Shown here: positions 28,698 to 37,665 of the stretch, in pieces
Position numbering within the stretch: position 1 is the first letter of the stretch
How the letters are laid out: every line of letters begins with the position of its first letter
Assembly: GCA_905339155.1 (NCBI GenBank)
Contig: CAJPFJ010000028.1
Span: 62,001 to 126,000, forward strand
From: Methanosarcinales archaeon
Lineage (GTDB): Archaea > Halobacteriota > Methanosarcinia > Methanosarcinales > Methanoperedenaceae
Length of the DNA: 64,000 bases
Direction of reading: 5' to 3'
The notes under the pieces: generated by a model
Told to the model about the DNA's origin: nothing
The model's database searches: none
What the model saw: only the letters and a program-made list of their open reading frames with translations
Made by a program: the position numbers and the translations under genes

Positions 28698-29228
28698 ATG
28701 CTTTATCCAACCGGAACTCCTACGCAGCCAGAAATAATTGCAATTGCCCTATCCAGGCTCAATATAAAATCCACTGAAGTATTTGCGGATATAGGATGTG
28801 GCAGCGGTTCTGTTTCGATAGCTGCGGCAAAATTAGCCAGACATGTATTTGCCATTGACAACAGGGATGATGCTATTAATGCAACATCACAAAATATTAA
28901 AGAATGCGGCATAAAAAATGTCACGATTTTAAAAGGAGATGCCAATATACTGCTTCCCGATATTGATATCGACTGCGCGTTCATTGGAGGAAGCAAAAAC
29001 ATCAAACAGGTTTTAGAAATATTGGTCAAACAGAAGAAAAATTCAAATGTTCGCTTTGTTGTAAGCGCCGTTAAGATCGAAACAGTTTCCCTTGCAATGG
29101 AAATTATGAAAAAGGACCATTTTTTAAAGGAATTGCTACAGATACAAATATCAAGGGGAAATGAGCTTGCAGGAGGTACTATGTTAAAACCTGAAAATCC
29201 AATTTTCCTGGCAGTTGGTGGCGCATAA
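28698..29228 (+). CDS. cbiT: Cobalt-precorrin-6B C15-methyltransferase (decarboxylating)
   Basis: 176 residues, SAM-dependent methyltransferase of anaerobic cobalamin synthesis acting at C15 with decarboxylation of the C12 side chain. The SAM loop DIGCGSGSVS is at 31-40, with AIDNRDD after it and the family's IGGSKNI block. The C5-methylating partner CbiE is not fused or adjacent. The stop codon shares one base with the next start, so it leads a tightly coupled cobalamin operon. Confidence 0.92.
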   Translation: MLYPTGTPTQPEIIAIALSRLNIKSTEVFADIGCGSGSVSIAAAKLARHVFAIDNRDDAINATSQNIKECGIKNVTILKGDANILLPDIDIDCAFIGGSKNIKQVLEILVKQKKNSNVRFVVSAVKIETVSLAMEIMKKDHFLKELLQIQISRGNELAGGTMLKPENPIFLAVGGA

Positions 29229-30592
29229 TGTTGATCGGCATTGGTCTTGGTCCCGGAAATCCAGATCTACTTACTCTTGCTGCCATAAAAGCCCTGAAAG
29301 AAAGCAGGAAAGTTTTTGTACCAGGAAAACTCGCCGAGAAGCTCGTTTCGCCTTATGCTAAAGCGCAGATGCTTGATTTTCCTATGATCCTGGATAAGAA
29401 AGAGCTGTCAAAATTATGGGAAAAAAATGCCGGGATCGTAGCTCTTGAAGCAAAAAAAGGAATGGTCTCTTTTGCAGTTCTGGGTGATCCGAATGTGTTT
29501 TCAACATTCTCACACCTTAAAAGGACAATAGAAGAAAAATATCCTGAAATTGAAATTACAACGATCCCCGGCGTAAGCTCAATAACAGCCCAGGCGGCCC
29601 GCACAAATACAAGTATGGACAGCTCGTTCATAGTATCTGATGGGTCGCCTGTCAATACAAAAATAATCCTGAAATCAAAGCATCCTGAAGATGTTAAGAA
29701 AACGTTGATAGAAGAGGGTTTTGATGAATTTATTTTTGCCCGGCGTCTGTTTATGGAAAATGAATTTGTCACAGGTGAGATCCCCCGGACAGGGGACTAT
29801 TTCAGCCTGATGGTTGCAAAAAGGGGGAAAATCCGGACAAATATTGAATATGATAACAAAAGCGACAACAAAGATAAAACAAACAAAAAAATAATCTATT
29901 TTGTCGGAGCAGGCCCCGGAAATCCCAAATACATCACAGTCAGGGGACGCGAACTTCTTGAATCTGCCGACTTTGTTATGTATGCCGGATCACTTGTCAA
30001 TCCCGTTATTCTAAATTATGTGCATGGTGAGAAACTTGACAGCTTCGGAATGAAACTTGAAGATATCGCTGATGTGCTATCGAATAAAGTAGATGAAGGA
30101 AGAACCGTAGTCCGGCTGCATAGCGGTGACCCTTCATTATATGGCGCGATCATCGAACAGATAGACTGTCTTAAAAAACGAGGGATAGATGTGGAGATCG
30201 TTCCCGGGGTGACATCGCTGTTTGCCGCCGCAGCTTCACTAAAAACCCAGCTTACGATAAACGGCATTACAGAGACCCTTATTATCACACGACCCGCCGG
30301 AACAACGCTAGTGAAAGACTCGATAAGGGAACTGTCGCGCCATAATGCTACAATGGCAATTTATCTTGGTACGGATAAACTCAGGAAGATCATGAAAGAG
30401 GTGGAATATCCTGAGGAAACACCCGCTGCTGTTGTGTATCATGCCTCATGGGAAGATGAATTAGTGATCCTTGGGACAGTAGGGGACATTGCAGACAGGG
30501 TTGAAGCAGAAGGGATCAATAGATCATCAATGATAGTTATAGGGAATGTCCTGACACCGCAGAATTATAAGAGGTCTCATCTATATGGGTGA
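29228..30592 (+). CDS. CbiL-CbiF fusion: C20- and C11-methyltransferases
   Basis: 454 residues with two tetrapyrrole methylases in one chain. Residues 1-200 match cobalt-precorrin-2 C20-methyltransferase (CbiL: GIGLGPGNPDLLTL, AVLGDPNVFSTF, IPGVSS). A lysine-rich linker follows, and 221-454 match cobalt-precorrin-4 C11-methyltransferase (CbiF: FVGAGPGNPKYITV, LHSGDPSLYGA, VPGVTSLFAAA, NGITETLIITRP). The two reactions are not consecutive in the pathway. The gene overlaps cbiG by 8 bases. Confidence 0.92.
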   Translation: MLIGIGLGPGNPDLLTLAAIKALKESRKVFVPGKLAEKLVSPYAKAQMLDFPMILDKKELSKLWEKNAGIVALEAKKGMVSFAVLGDPNVFSTFSHLKRTIEEKYPEIEITTIPGVSSITAQAARTNTSMDSSFIVSDGSPVNTKIILKSKHPEDVKKTLIEEGFDEFIFARRLFMENEFVTGEIPRTGDYFSLMVAKRGKIRTNIEYDNKSDNKDKTNKKIIYFVGAGPGNPKYITVRGRELLESADFVMYAGSLVNPVILNYVHGEKLDSFGMKLEDIADVLSNKVDEGRTVVRLHSGDPSLYGAIIEQIDCLKKRGIDVEIVPGVTSLFAAAASLKTQLTINGITETLIITRPAGTTLVKDSIRELSRHNATMAIYLGTDKLRKIMKEVEYPEETPAAVVYHASWEDELVILGTVGDIADRVEAEGINRSSMIVIGNVLTPQNYKRSHLYG

Positions 30593-31454
30593 GCTTGCAA
30601 TAATCGCTTTTTCACGGAATTTTGATATTGCGAAAAAAATAAAGGATGTTACTGGTGGAGATATAATAGAATACTCCACAGATGCTTTCAAAATTGCATT
30701 TGAGAAATACAGGTTGATAATAGCCATAATGGCATCAGGTATTGCTGTACGAAATATCGCTCCTCTTCTTTGCGATAAATGGAAAGATCCGGCAGTCGTG
30801 GTCATTGATTCCGGGTTGAACTTTGCAATTCCTATCCTTGGCGGTCACCATGGAGGGAATGAACTGGCAAAAAAACTTGCCGTTATGGGTTTGATCCCTG
30901 TGATAACGACAGCTACTGAGGTCATGGGAAAAGAATCCGTGGAGGGGATCGCAGATTGCCTTGGTTGCAGGATAATAAACAGGGATTCAACAAAAAAAGT
31001 CAATCTGAATTTGCTGGATAGCGATGTTGAAGTCCTGGATATCAAAGGCCCAAAGATCGTAATTGTGGGAGATGATGTCAGTATCCTTAAAAGGAGGGGG
31101 CTTATTGTGGGAATAGGGGCAAACAGGGGTGTTGGCAAGTCAGAAGTTGTTGAAGCAATAAATAAAGCGCTTTTGGAACTGGATGCCAGGATCGAGGATG
31201 TGAATTATTTTGCATCTGCAATAATAAAGAAAAATGAATCTGGAATTATTGACGCAGCAGCATCATTCTCAAAAGAGCTAATATTTGTTTCGCATGAGGT
31301 CATTAATTCCATACATGCGCCAACTCCATCTAAAGCAAAAAGCCTTGGGCTAAACGGGGTATGCGAACCGGCTGCGCTTGCCCTTTCAGAGGAAAAGAAA
31401 CTGTTACTAAAAAAGAGGATTTATGGAAATGTCACAATCGCGATCGCACGGTAA
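30585..31454 (+). CDS. cbiG: Cobalt-precorrin-5A hydrolase
   Basis: 289 residues; CbiG opens the delta-lactone of cobalt-precorrin-5A, releasing acetaldehyde. Seen: IIAIMASGIAVRNIAPLL, VIDSGLNFAIPILGGHHGGNELA of the N-terminal domain, and GIGANRGVGKSEV plus GVCEPAALAL of the C-terminal domain. It overlaps the preceding fusion gene by 8 bases and the cbiH frame by 32, so the operon is tightly packed. Confidence 0.93.
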   Translation: MGELAIIAFSRNFDIAKKIKDVTGGDIIEYSTDAFKIAFEKYRLIIAIMASGIAVRNIAPLLCDKWKDPAVVVIDSGLNFAIPILGGHHGGNELAKKLAVMGLIPVITTATEVMGKESVEGIADCLGCRIINRDSTKKVNLNLLDSDVEVLDIKGPKIVIVGDDVSILKRRGLIVGIGANRGVGKSEVVEAINKALLELDARIEDVNYFASAIIKKNESGIIDAAASFSKELIFVSHEVINSIHAPTPSKAKSLGLNGVCEPAALALSEEKKLLLKKRIYGNVTIAIAR

Positions 31455-32190
31455 ATTATATATTGTAGGCATAGGACCCGGAGGAATTGAGCATCTCACC
31501 AAAAAGGCAGAAAGCGCCCTGCTTGAATCTGAATACGTTATCGGGAATGGCACTTATCTTGACCAGATAGCTGTGATCATAAAAGACCAAAAGATCATAC
31601 GAAGCGCAATGGGCGGCGAGGTTGAGCGAGCAAGGAAGGCTGTAGAACTTGGAAAAAGCCATATTGTGTCTATAATCAGCGGAGGAGACGCAAATGTGTA
31701 TGGCATGGCCGGGCTTGTATTAGAGGTGGCCCAGAAAGCCGAAGAGATCGAAATTGAAGTCATACCTGGCGTAACTGCAATAAATGCCGCGGCTTCACTT
31801 CTGGGAGCTCCGCTAGTTAATGATTTCGCTATAATAAGCTTAAGCGACCTTCTAACTTCCATCGAAATGATAAAGCGCCGTTTAAACAGCGCGGCAGAGG
31901 CTGACTTTGTGATCGCCATATACAATCCGAAAAGCAGGAACCGCAAGGAGACCTTTGCAAAGGCTATAGAGATAATCCGGAAATACAGGAATGAAAATAC
32001 CCCGGTGGGCATCGTAAAAAGCGCTACCCGAATTGGCGAGACCGTTATTTCAACAACACTTGGCAGGATAATGGAGTATAATGACGTGATCGATATGAGT
32101 ACGATCGTTCTTATCGGTAACAGTGAGTCAAGACTATGGAAAAACAGGATAATAACCCCACGAGGATACCAGAGAAAATATGAATATTGA
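31423..32190 (+). CDS. cbiH: Cobalt-precorrin-3B C17-methyltransferase
   Basis: 255 residues, tetrapyrrole methylase that methylates C17 and drives ring contraction. Motifs: YIVGIGPGGIEHLT, YVIGNGTYLDQI, SGGDANVYGMAGLVLE, VIPGVTAINAAASLLGAPL and YNPKSRNRKETFAKA, all CbiH-like. Two in-frame ATGs (31423, 31429) lie inside the end of cbiG; both are acceptable starts. It overlaps cbiC by 11 bases. Confidence 0.93.
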   Translation: MEMSQSRSHGKLYIVGIGPGGIEHLTKKAESALLESEYVIGNGTYLDQIAVIIKDQKIIRSAMGGEVERARKAVELGKSHIVSIISGGDANVYGMAGLVLEVAQKAEEIEIEVIPGVTAINAAASLLGAPLVNDFAIISLSDLLTSIEMIKRRLNSAAEADFVIAIYNPKSRNRKETFAKAIEIIRKYRNENTPVGIVKSATRIGETVISTTLGRIMEYNDVIDMSTIVLIGNSESRLWKNRIITPRGYQRKYEY

Positions 32191-32794
32191 ATTTGGCGCG
32201 CGAACAAGGGAAGCAAGAAAGATCAACGAAAAAAGCTGGTCAATAGTGCAAAGTTTCGTAAAAGGAGATACGCCTGAGGATAGAATAAAGCAGCGCTGTG
32301 TGATCGCAACTGGCGATCTGGCATTTGCAGAACTCATGAGGTTTAACAATGATCCGGTAAATGCAGGAATAGGCGCCATCCGCAAAGGCGCTCCCATCTT
32401 TACAGATATCAGGATGGCCCAGGTGGGAATTACAAAGCGAGGCCATAAATGCGACGTCAAGTGCGTCCTTGATGAAGGAGCCGATATTGCCAGAGATACA
32501 GGAGTAACGAGAACAAGCGCTGGCTTCATGGCGCTTGAGAAAGAGCTCAATGGAGCTATAATCGTTATCGGTAACGCACCTTCAGCAGCGCTCACGGTTT
32601 GCGGGATGATCCATAAAGGTCTTCGTCCGGGGCTTCTTGTGGCGACGCCTGTGGGTTTTGTGAATGCTGCTGAATCGAAAGAACTTGTAAGAACGCTGGA
32701 AGTGCCATCCATCACATGCGTTGGGACAAGAGGCGGGACACCCGTTGCGGTCGCTGTTGTTAATGAACTTGTGGAAATAGCAGCACGAACCTGA
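32180..32794 (+). CDS. cbiC: CbiC, cobalt-precorrin-8 methylmutase-like protein
   Basis: 204 residues of the CbiC/CobH family, which moves the C11 methyl to C12 to form cobyrinate. Fold features are clear: FAELMRFNNDPVNAGI, ITKRGHKCDVKC, AIIVIGNAPSAAL and GLLVATPVGFVNAAESKE. However, the catalytic histidine of the family's I-H-(A/T)-T motif is replaced: the segment reads RCVIATGD with Ile42 at that place. It may still bind substrate, or a lineage variant may use another residue. Last gene of the cobalamin operon. Confidence 0.88.
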   Translation: MNIEFGARTREARKINEKSWSIVQSFVKGDTPEDRIKQRCVIATGDLAFAELMRFNNDPVNAGIGAIRKGAPIFTDIRMAQVGITKRGHKCDVKCVLDEGADIARDTGVTRTSAGFMALEKELNGAIIVIGNAPSAALTVCGMIHKGLRPGLLVATPVGFVNAAESKELVRTLEVPSITCVGTRGGTPVAVAVVNELVEIAART

Positions 32795-32894
32795 AAATAA
32801 TGTAAGTATAAACTCAAATAATCGCATGCTCATTATGGAAATGGATAGAATTGTGGAAAAGATTAAAATACATCTTAGTCGTATAGTATAAGTT

Positions 32895-32945
32895 GACGAG
32901 CGGGTAACATTTTTTTACTAACCCCCACTCCCCAACCTGCTCGTC
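32895..32945. repeat. Inverted repeat between cbiC and rtcA
   Basis: Arms GACGAGCGGGT (32895-32905) and ACCTGCTCGTC (32935-32945) pair at 10 of 11 positions around a 29-base loop holding a T7 run and a C-rich stretch. It could be a terminator of the cobalamin operon, an operator, or an RNA element. No cobalamin riboswitch consensus was recognised. Confidence 0.5.
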
Positions 32946-32996
32946 ATTCTATTATGTTTCGTAAACTTCAATATTATCTCCACACAATAGGTATTC

Positions 32997-33992
32997 ATGA
33001 AGTTAGATGGATCTTATGGCGAAGGGGGCGGCCAGATATTACGAACCGCTGTTGCGCTTTCTGCTGTTACGGGGATTCCTGTAGAAATAGAACATATACG
33101 AAAGGGAAGACCGAAACCAGGGCTTTTAGCACAGCATGTTAAGGCAGTGGAAGGGCTGGCCAGGATATGCGATGCCCGGGTTTCAGGGTGTTGCCTCCAA
33201 TCGACATGGATCAGTTTCATACCTGGAAAAATAAAGGGCGGAAATTATAAGGTTGATATCGGTACGGCCGGCAGCATATCGCTTTTTCTCCAATGCCTTA
33301 TGCCTGCACTTATGCATTCTCAAGGAGAAACAAGGATAAATATCACTGGTGGAACTGATGTCCAGTGGTCTCCTTCCATCGATTATATGAGATTTGTAAC
33401 GCTTGTCTCCCTGGGAAAGATGGGATATAAATGCGAAATAAGTTTGATTAGAAGAGGTTATTATCCCAGGGGAGGAGGGTGCGTTGAAGCTATTATTAAT
33501 CCATCATACCTTAAGAGTACGAATTTTGAGACGAACCAGTGTACTATTGTAGAAGGGATTTCCCATTCATCCGGTCTTCCATCCCATGTGGCGCAAAGGC
33601 AGGCGAGTTCTGCTAAAAAGTTCCTGAATGACCAGGGATACAATTCAAATATATCAACAGAAGTGAACGATCATCCTTCAACAGGAAGCGGTATTACCCT
33701 GTGGTGCGGCGCCGTTGGCGGGATTGCCCTAGGAAAACCTGGTCTGAAGGCAGAAAAAGTTGGCGTAATTGCAGCCAAAGCTTTGCTCAATGAATTGAAA
33801 CCGGGTGTGGGCGTTGATGAATATCTTGCTGACCAATTGATTCCCTATATGGCGCTGGCGGGAGGCGGTTCTTTTACCACGCGGATAATTTCCATGCACA
33901 CAAAGACCAATATCTGGGTGACTGAGCAATTCTTGCCTGTGAAATTCAAGATTGAGGAGTTAGAAAATGGATTATTCAGGGTGTGGATTTAA
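32997..33992 (+). CDS. rtcA: RNA 3'-terminal phosphate cyclase
   Basis: 331 residues; RtcA converts RNA 3' phosphates to 2',3'-cyclic phosphates using ATP. Seen: DGSYGEGGGQILRTAVALS at the N-terminus, RKGRPKPGLLAQH, GTAGSISLFLQ, RGYYPRGGG and the late H301 in SMHTKTN, matching the nucleophilic histidine that is adenylated. Its 3' end overlaps the convergent kptA by 4 bases. Both are RNA-end processing enzymes. Confidence 0.94.
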   Translation: MKLDGSYGEGGGQILRTAVALSAVTGIPVEIEHIRKGRPKPGLLAQHVKAVEGLARICDARVSGCCLQSTWISFIPGKIKGGNYKVDIGTAGSISLFLQCLMPALMHSQGETRINITGGTDVQWSPSIDYMRFVTLVSLGKMGYKCEISLIRRGYYPRGGGCVEAIINPSYLKSTNFETNQCTIVEGISHSSGLPSHVAQRQASSAKKFLNDQGYNSNISTEVNDHPSTGSGITLWCGAVGGIALGKPGLKAEKVGVIAAKALLNELKPGVGVDEYLADQLIPYMALAGGGSFTTRIISMHTKTNIWVTEQFLPVKFKIEELENGLFRVWI

Positions 33993-34609
33993 TCCTGCAT
34001 CACACTCAGGTACTGCGGCGGGATCTCATCAGCAAGCACAATATTTTCGGTAGCAGAAAGCATGGTCACTCCTTCATCCTGTGCCAATTCTGCATTTACC
34101 ACAAGTAAAACCGGGTCTTCCGTATGGATCTTTGCTACTTCTCTTGCTTTTTCCGCTGATGTACTCAGATGAACATACCTCTGCCTCATGGGCCTTATTC
34201 CTTTTTCAAGGAGTATATCCACTTCTTCCCTGCTTGCACCGTAATACAGTTCAGGAAGGAGATTTTCATCATAATCAAGGTCAACATCCACGGAATGACC
34301 ATATCGCGCCCTGATCTTTGTTCCTTTTATTTCATACCTGCCTTTCTCATCAGATTCGATTATTGAAAAAAGCTTTTCCTTGTTTGACCATTTATACCGC
34401 GTTACCATGGCATCCACAAGTACATCAACACCTACCCAACCGTGCTGGTTCATGGCCAGTCCCAGATCATCCGGGAAATGACGCAGCGCACCTGAGATAA
34501 AACGGCCAAGCCGCTCTGTCTGCTCATCGTTAAGCATGAGCGTCCCTGCTTCACCGCATGCGCATGTGTCGCCTCTAAAGAACCCGTGATTCTGGCATTT
34601 CTTGATCAT
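33989..34609 (-). CDS. kptA: RNA 2'-phosphotransferase (KptA/Tpt1)
   Basis: 206 residues; removes 2'-phosphates from RNA by transfer to NAD. Seen: LGRFISGALRHFPDDLGL, GWVGVDVLVDAM, then IRARYGHSVDVDLDY, PELYYGAS and RPMRQRYVHLSTS, the Tpt1 catalytic blocks. An N-terminal Cys/His cluster (CQNH...CACG, residues 5-19) resembles the small zinc-binding lead of archaeal members. It converges on rtcA with a 4-base overlap. Confidence 0.92.
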   Translation of the reverse strand: MIKKCQNHGFFRGDTCACGEAGTLMLNDEQTERLGRFISGALRHFPDDLGLAMNQHGWVGVDVLVDAMVTRYKWSNKEKLFSIIESDEKGRYEIKGTKIRARYGHSVDVDLDYDENLLPELYYGASREEVDILLEKGIRPMRQRYVHLSTSAEKAREVAKIHTEDPVLLVVNAELAQDEGVTMLSATENIVLADEIPPQYLSVMQD

Positions 34610-34652
34610 TTCTAGTATGTATAGGAATCACTTTGTTATATATTTTACCAAA

Positions 34653-35099
34653 CTATCTTTTGACCTCTACGATCTTCATTGAATAACCTTTCCTGCATGA
34701 TTCGAAGATATCACCTTCAATGTCAGTGATTACAAATTTTTCACCAGTCTGCATCCCTGATGGACGGCACATGGGATAATTTTCGCAATCCTGGTTGTTG
34801 CATGGAGGCTCAAAAACTATCTTTGAACCCTTTATCGCTTTTCTTGATTCAATAGCCATCCTGATAGGAGCTTCTATAACTTCCACTGCAAACACACCTG
34901 AATCATGCACAAAACATTCAAGCTTTGACGGGTTCCGGATGTTCACAATTTTATACCTGCTTCCAGGATTAAGGCCCAGGCACGTTTTATTGAGTTTACA
35001 TGGTTGGCATTCTTTTGCTGCGCTTTTAAAAATAAATTCATTCCCTATTTTTGCAAGCCTTGTTCCTATCAATGTTATTATTGTATCCGATTCTTCCAT
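34653..35099 (-). CDS. UPF0179 family protein
   Basis: 148 residues of an archaeal conserved family of unknown function. Two cysteine clusters are seen, CQPCKLNKTC near 31-40 and CNNQDCENYPMC near 100-111 (with a further Cys near the end), suggesting an Fe-S or zinc site. It is followed on the same strand by kptA and preceded by egsA. The family assignment is firm; function is unknown. Confidence 0.85.
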   Translation of the reverse strand: MEESDTIITLIGTRLAKIGNEFIFKSAAKECQPCKLNKTCLGLNPGSRYKIVNIRNPSKLECFVHDSGVFAVEVIEAPIRMAIESRKAIKGSKIVFEPPCNNQDCENYPMCRPSGMQTGEKFVITDIEGDIFESCRKGYSMKIVEVKR

Positions 35100-35128
35100 A
35101 AAATTTCACCTGATTTTATATTATCTTA

Positions 35129-36205
35129 TTATTTGATTGTAATTACTTTTGTAATTTTTGCAACTTTTTCCGCTGCTTCCGGGGTTAATCCTGTGCCAAG
35201 TATAGTGTATCTCTCAGGACGGATATTATGGGCATGAAGGAGTGCTTTTATAATATACCCTTCCTCTATCCCGAGTTCAGAAGCATTTGTGGGTGCTCCA
35301 ATTGTCTTAAGGGATGTCCTGATCTCCTGCCAGTTACCGCCGTGAAGGTACATCATCATAATTGTTCCCACACCGCACTGTTCGCCGTGAAGTGCGGGTT
35401 TTGGAGCAAGCTCATCAAGCGCGTGGCTGAATTTGTGTTCAGAACCGCTTGCAGGACGCGAAGAGCCGGCTATACTCATAGCTACGCCGCTTGCCACGAG
35501 CGCTTTCATAACAGTCCAGGCCGACTCTTCCAGACCGGGTTTTATCAGTCCTGCCGATTCAATAAGTATTTTTGCTGTAAGCTTTGAAATGATAGATGCA
35601 TATTCACTGAAAGGTTCGTCGCGAAGCCTGTGGGCGAGTTCCCAATCCCGTACCGCAGTATAGTTGGAAATGATATCGCCACATCCTGCTGCAAGTAAGC
35701 GGTAAGGAGCCTGGGCAATAATAGATGTATCCGCAACGACTGCAATAGGGGTTTGTGCGGCTTCCGAAACGGTTTTGTTATCCCGGATTAAAGACGCTCT
35801 TGATGAGACGATACCATCATGGGATGCCGCAGTCGGAACACTGATGAAAGGGATATCAAGATGCATGGAAGCAAACTTGGCAATGTCTATGGATTTTCCC
35901 CCGCCAACACCCAATAAAAAAGAAGCTTTTGCCTCGCTGGCAAGATTTTCCACTTTTCGTACCTCCTCAAGTGTGGGTTTTTCGACTACTGTTGTATCGA
36001 CATTAAACCCTGAATCTTCAAGAGAGACTTTAACTGTTTTTCCTGCCTTCTTTAGCGTTGTGGCTCCGGCAACTATCAGCGTGCACCCATTAAGTTTAAG
36101 GTCTTTACAAACCTTACCTGTCTCATCGATCACACCATGACCTACAACCACATTCCTGGGCAGCTGCATCCATTTGTTCTTATAGTTTTCTTTAGTTTCT
36201 TTCAT
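35129..36205 (-). CDS. egsA: sn-Glycerol-1-phosphate dehydrogenase
   Basis: 358 residues; reduces dihydroxyacetone phosphate to sn-glycerol-1-phosphate, the backbone of archaeal ether lipids. Seen: [13 protein letters not shown] nucleotide loop, [17 protein letters not shown] with a zinc/substrate Asp, EHKFSHALD with a zinc His and LHGEQCGVG with another. This enzyme is one of the strongest archaeal markers in the window. It is transcribed divergently from the DUF63 gene 11 bases away. Confidence 0.95.
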   Translation of the reverse strand: MKETKENYKNKWMQLPRNVVVGHGVIDETGKVCKDLKLNGCTLIVAGATTLKKAGKTVKVSLEDSGFNVDTTVVEKPTLEEVRKVENLASEAKASFLLGVGGGKSIDIAKFASMHLDIPFISVPTAASHDGIVSSRASLIRDNKTVSEAAQTPIAVVADTSIIAQAPYRLLAAGCGDIISNYTAVRDWELAHRLRDEPFSEYASIISKLTAKILIESAGLIKPGLEESAWTVMKALVASGVAMSIAGSSRPASGSEHKFSHALDELAPKPALHGEQCGVGTIMMMYLHGGNWQEIRTSLKTIGAPTNASELGIEEGYIIKALLHAHNIRPERYTILGTGLTPEAAEKVAKITKVITIK

Positions 36206-36216
36206 AAGGATTCAAT

Positions 36217-37077
36217 ATGAGTATAATAGATAGCGTCTGGCATTATATAGATAAGTATTACTTAAGCGGCATAATCAATGACACTTCTTATAATCCTGTG
36301 GATACGCTCACTTATGCAATCGTGCTTGGTATAAGCCTTTTTGGAGTCTTAAAGTTATTGGAAAAACTCAAAGTGAAGATCGACGCCAGATTCATGCTTT
36401 CAGTAACGCCTTATATCATTGCCGGTTGCGCTCTTCGCGTGCTGGAAGATTCAAAAGTATTCGTTCCCCCACTGAAGTATCTCTTTATAACGCCCATAAT
36501 ATATTTTTTCATTTTTGCAGTGACTGTAAGCATTCTTGCGATCGCAATTTATCTTGAGCGAAAAGGAAAGATCAGGGATTACCATACGTTTTTTGGATAT
36601 ACGGGCGCAGTATGGGCATTGTTAAACATCGGCGCGCTTCTGGCAGTTGGCAGAATTGAGAATCCATATCCTGCTGCTGTTATATTTATTCTGGGCATAT
36701 CATCGACAGGAATTGTATATTTCATATCCCGCCAACTCAATTTCACGCTTCTCACGGATAAAGTAAATATTTCAATTCTTTTTACCCATCTTCTTGATGC
36801 ATCATCAACATTTATTGGCATGGACTGGCTCAATTATTATGAAAAGCATGTTGCTCCAACATTTTTCATTGACCTTTCGAGCAATTTTACTGATCATCCT
36901 GCCTTAATTATGTTCCCGCTTAAATTGCTGGTATTCATACCAGTTTTATATATACTTGATAACAAATTAGTAGACGAAAAAGAAAAAAAACTTATTGGTA
37001 TTATGAAACTTGCAATATTGGTGCTCGGGCTTTCACCGGCTGTCCGGAACACGCTCAGGATCCTTATGGGAGTGTAA
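36217..37077 (+). CDS. DUF63 family membrane protein
   Basis: 286 residues, about seven to eight hydrophobic helices, with the archaeal DUF63 blocks ISLFGVLKLLEKLKV, PYIIAGCALRVLEDS near 66-80 and LLDASSTFIGMDW in the middle. Function unknown. The next gene (SpoIIM-like) starts 1 base after its stop, so the two membrane proteins are co-transcribed. Confidence 0.86.
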   Translation: MSIIDSVWHYIDKYYLSGIINDTSYNPVDTLTYAIVLGISLFGVLKLLEKLKVKIDARFMLSVTPYIIAGCALRVLEDSKVFVPPLKYLFITPIIYFFIFAVTVSILAIAIYLERKGKIRDYHTFFGYTGAVWALLNIGALLAVGRIENPYPAAVIFILGISSTGIVYFISRQLNFTLLTDKVNISILFTHLLDASSTFIGMDWLNYYEKHVAPTFFIDLSSNFTDHPALIMFPLKLLVFIPVLYILDNKLVDEKEKKLIGIMKLAILVLGLSPAVRNTLRILMGV

Positions 37078-37078
37078 A

Positions 37079-37663
37079 ATGGAAAAAGAATTAAAATACA
37101 TCAGGACTTCATGGAAATATATATTAATAGTTACCGGCATTTTCATAATTTCACTAGTTGCAGGATTGCTGGTATCTTTGAAGGATCTCGGATTGCCGGA
37201 AAATTACCTTGAAGTTTTAAAGAATTCTTTTGGCTGGATAAAAATTCTTTCTCCAATCCAGATAATGCTTGTTATTTTCCTGAACAATGCAGTAAAGAGC
37301 CTTTTTTCGATCGTTCTTGGAGCAGGTTTAGGAATAATTCCCATAATTTTTATTGGAGGAAATGGAATTATATTGGGTTTGATAGCAAATGAAGTTTCAA
37401 AGCAACAGGGGATAATTTTTGTACTTGCCGCACTTTTGCCGCACGGTATTATAGAAGTTCCCATGGTATTGATCAGCGCTGGCCTGGGGCTTCGCCTTGG
37501 ATATTCTATGTATAGTTCCATGAAAGGTGAAAAGAGAGATATGAAATATGAGTTAATTGAGAGTTTACGTATATTCATGAGAATAATTATGCCTCTTTTG
37601 TTTGTTGCTGCTATCATCGAAACATTTGTGACCCCGTTAATAGTTTTGTGGGTTTCCGGTTAA
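37079..37663 (+). CDS. SpoIIM/DUF95 family membrane protein
   Basis: 194 residues from the ATG at 37079; the frame's earlier ATG at 37010 overlaps DUF63. Four or five membrane segments, with the family's ILAPIQIMLVIFLNNAVKS-like block (here ILSPIQIMLVIFLNNA), GIIPIIFIGGNGIILGLI and LPHGIIEVPM. SpoIIM in bacilli acts in engulfment; archaeal members are uncharacterised. It overlaps nothing and precedes the PUA-PAPS-reductase gene by 2 bases. Confidence 0.87.
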   Translation: MEKELKYIRTSWKYILIVTGIFIISLVAGLLVSLKDLGLPENYLEVLKNSFGWIKILSPIQIMLVIFLNNAVKSLFSIVLGAGLGIIPIIFIGGNGIILGLIANEVSKQQGIIFVLAALLPHGIIEVPMVLISAGLGLRLGYSMYSSMKGEKRDMKYELIESLRIFMRIIMPLLFVAAIIETFVTPLIVLWVSG

Positions 37664-37665
37664 CC

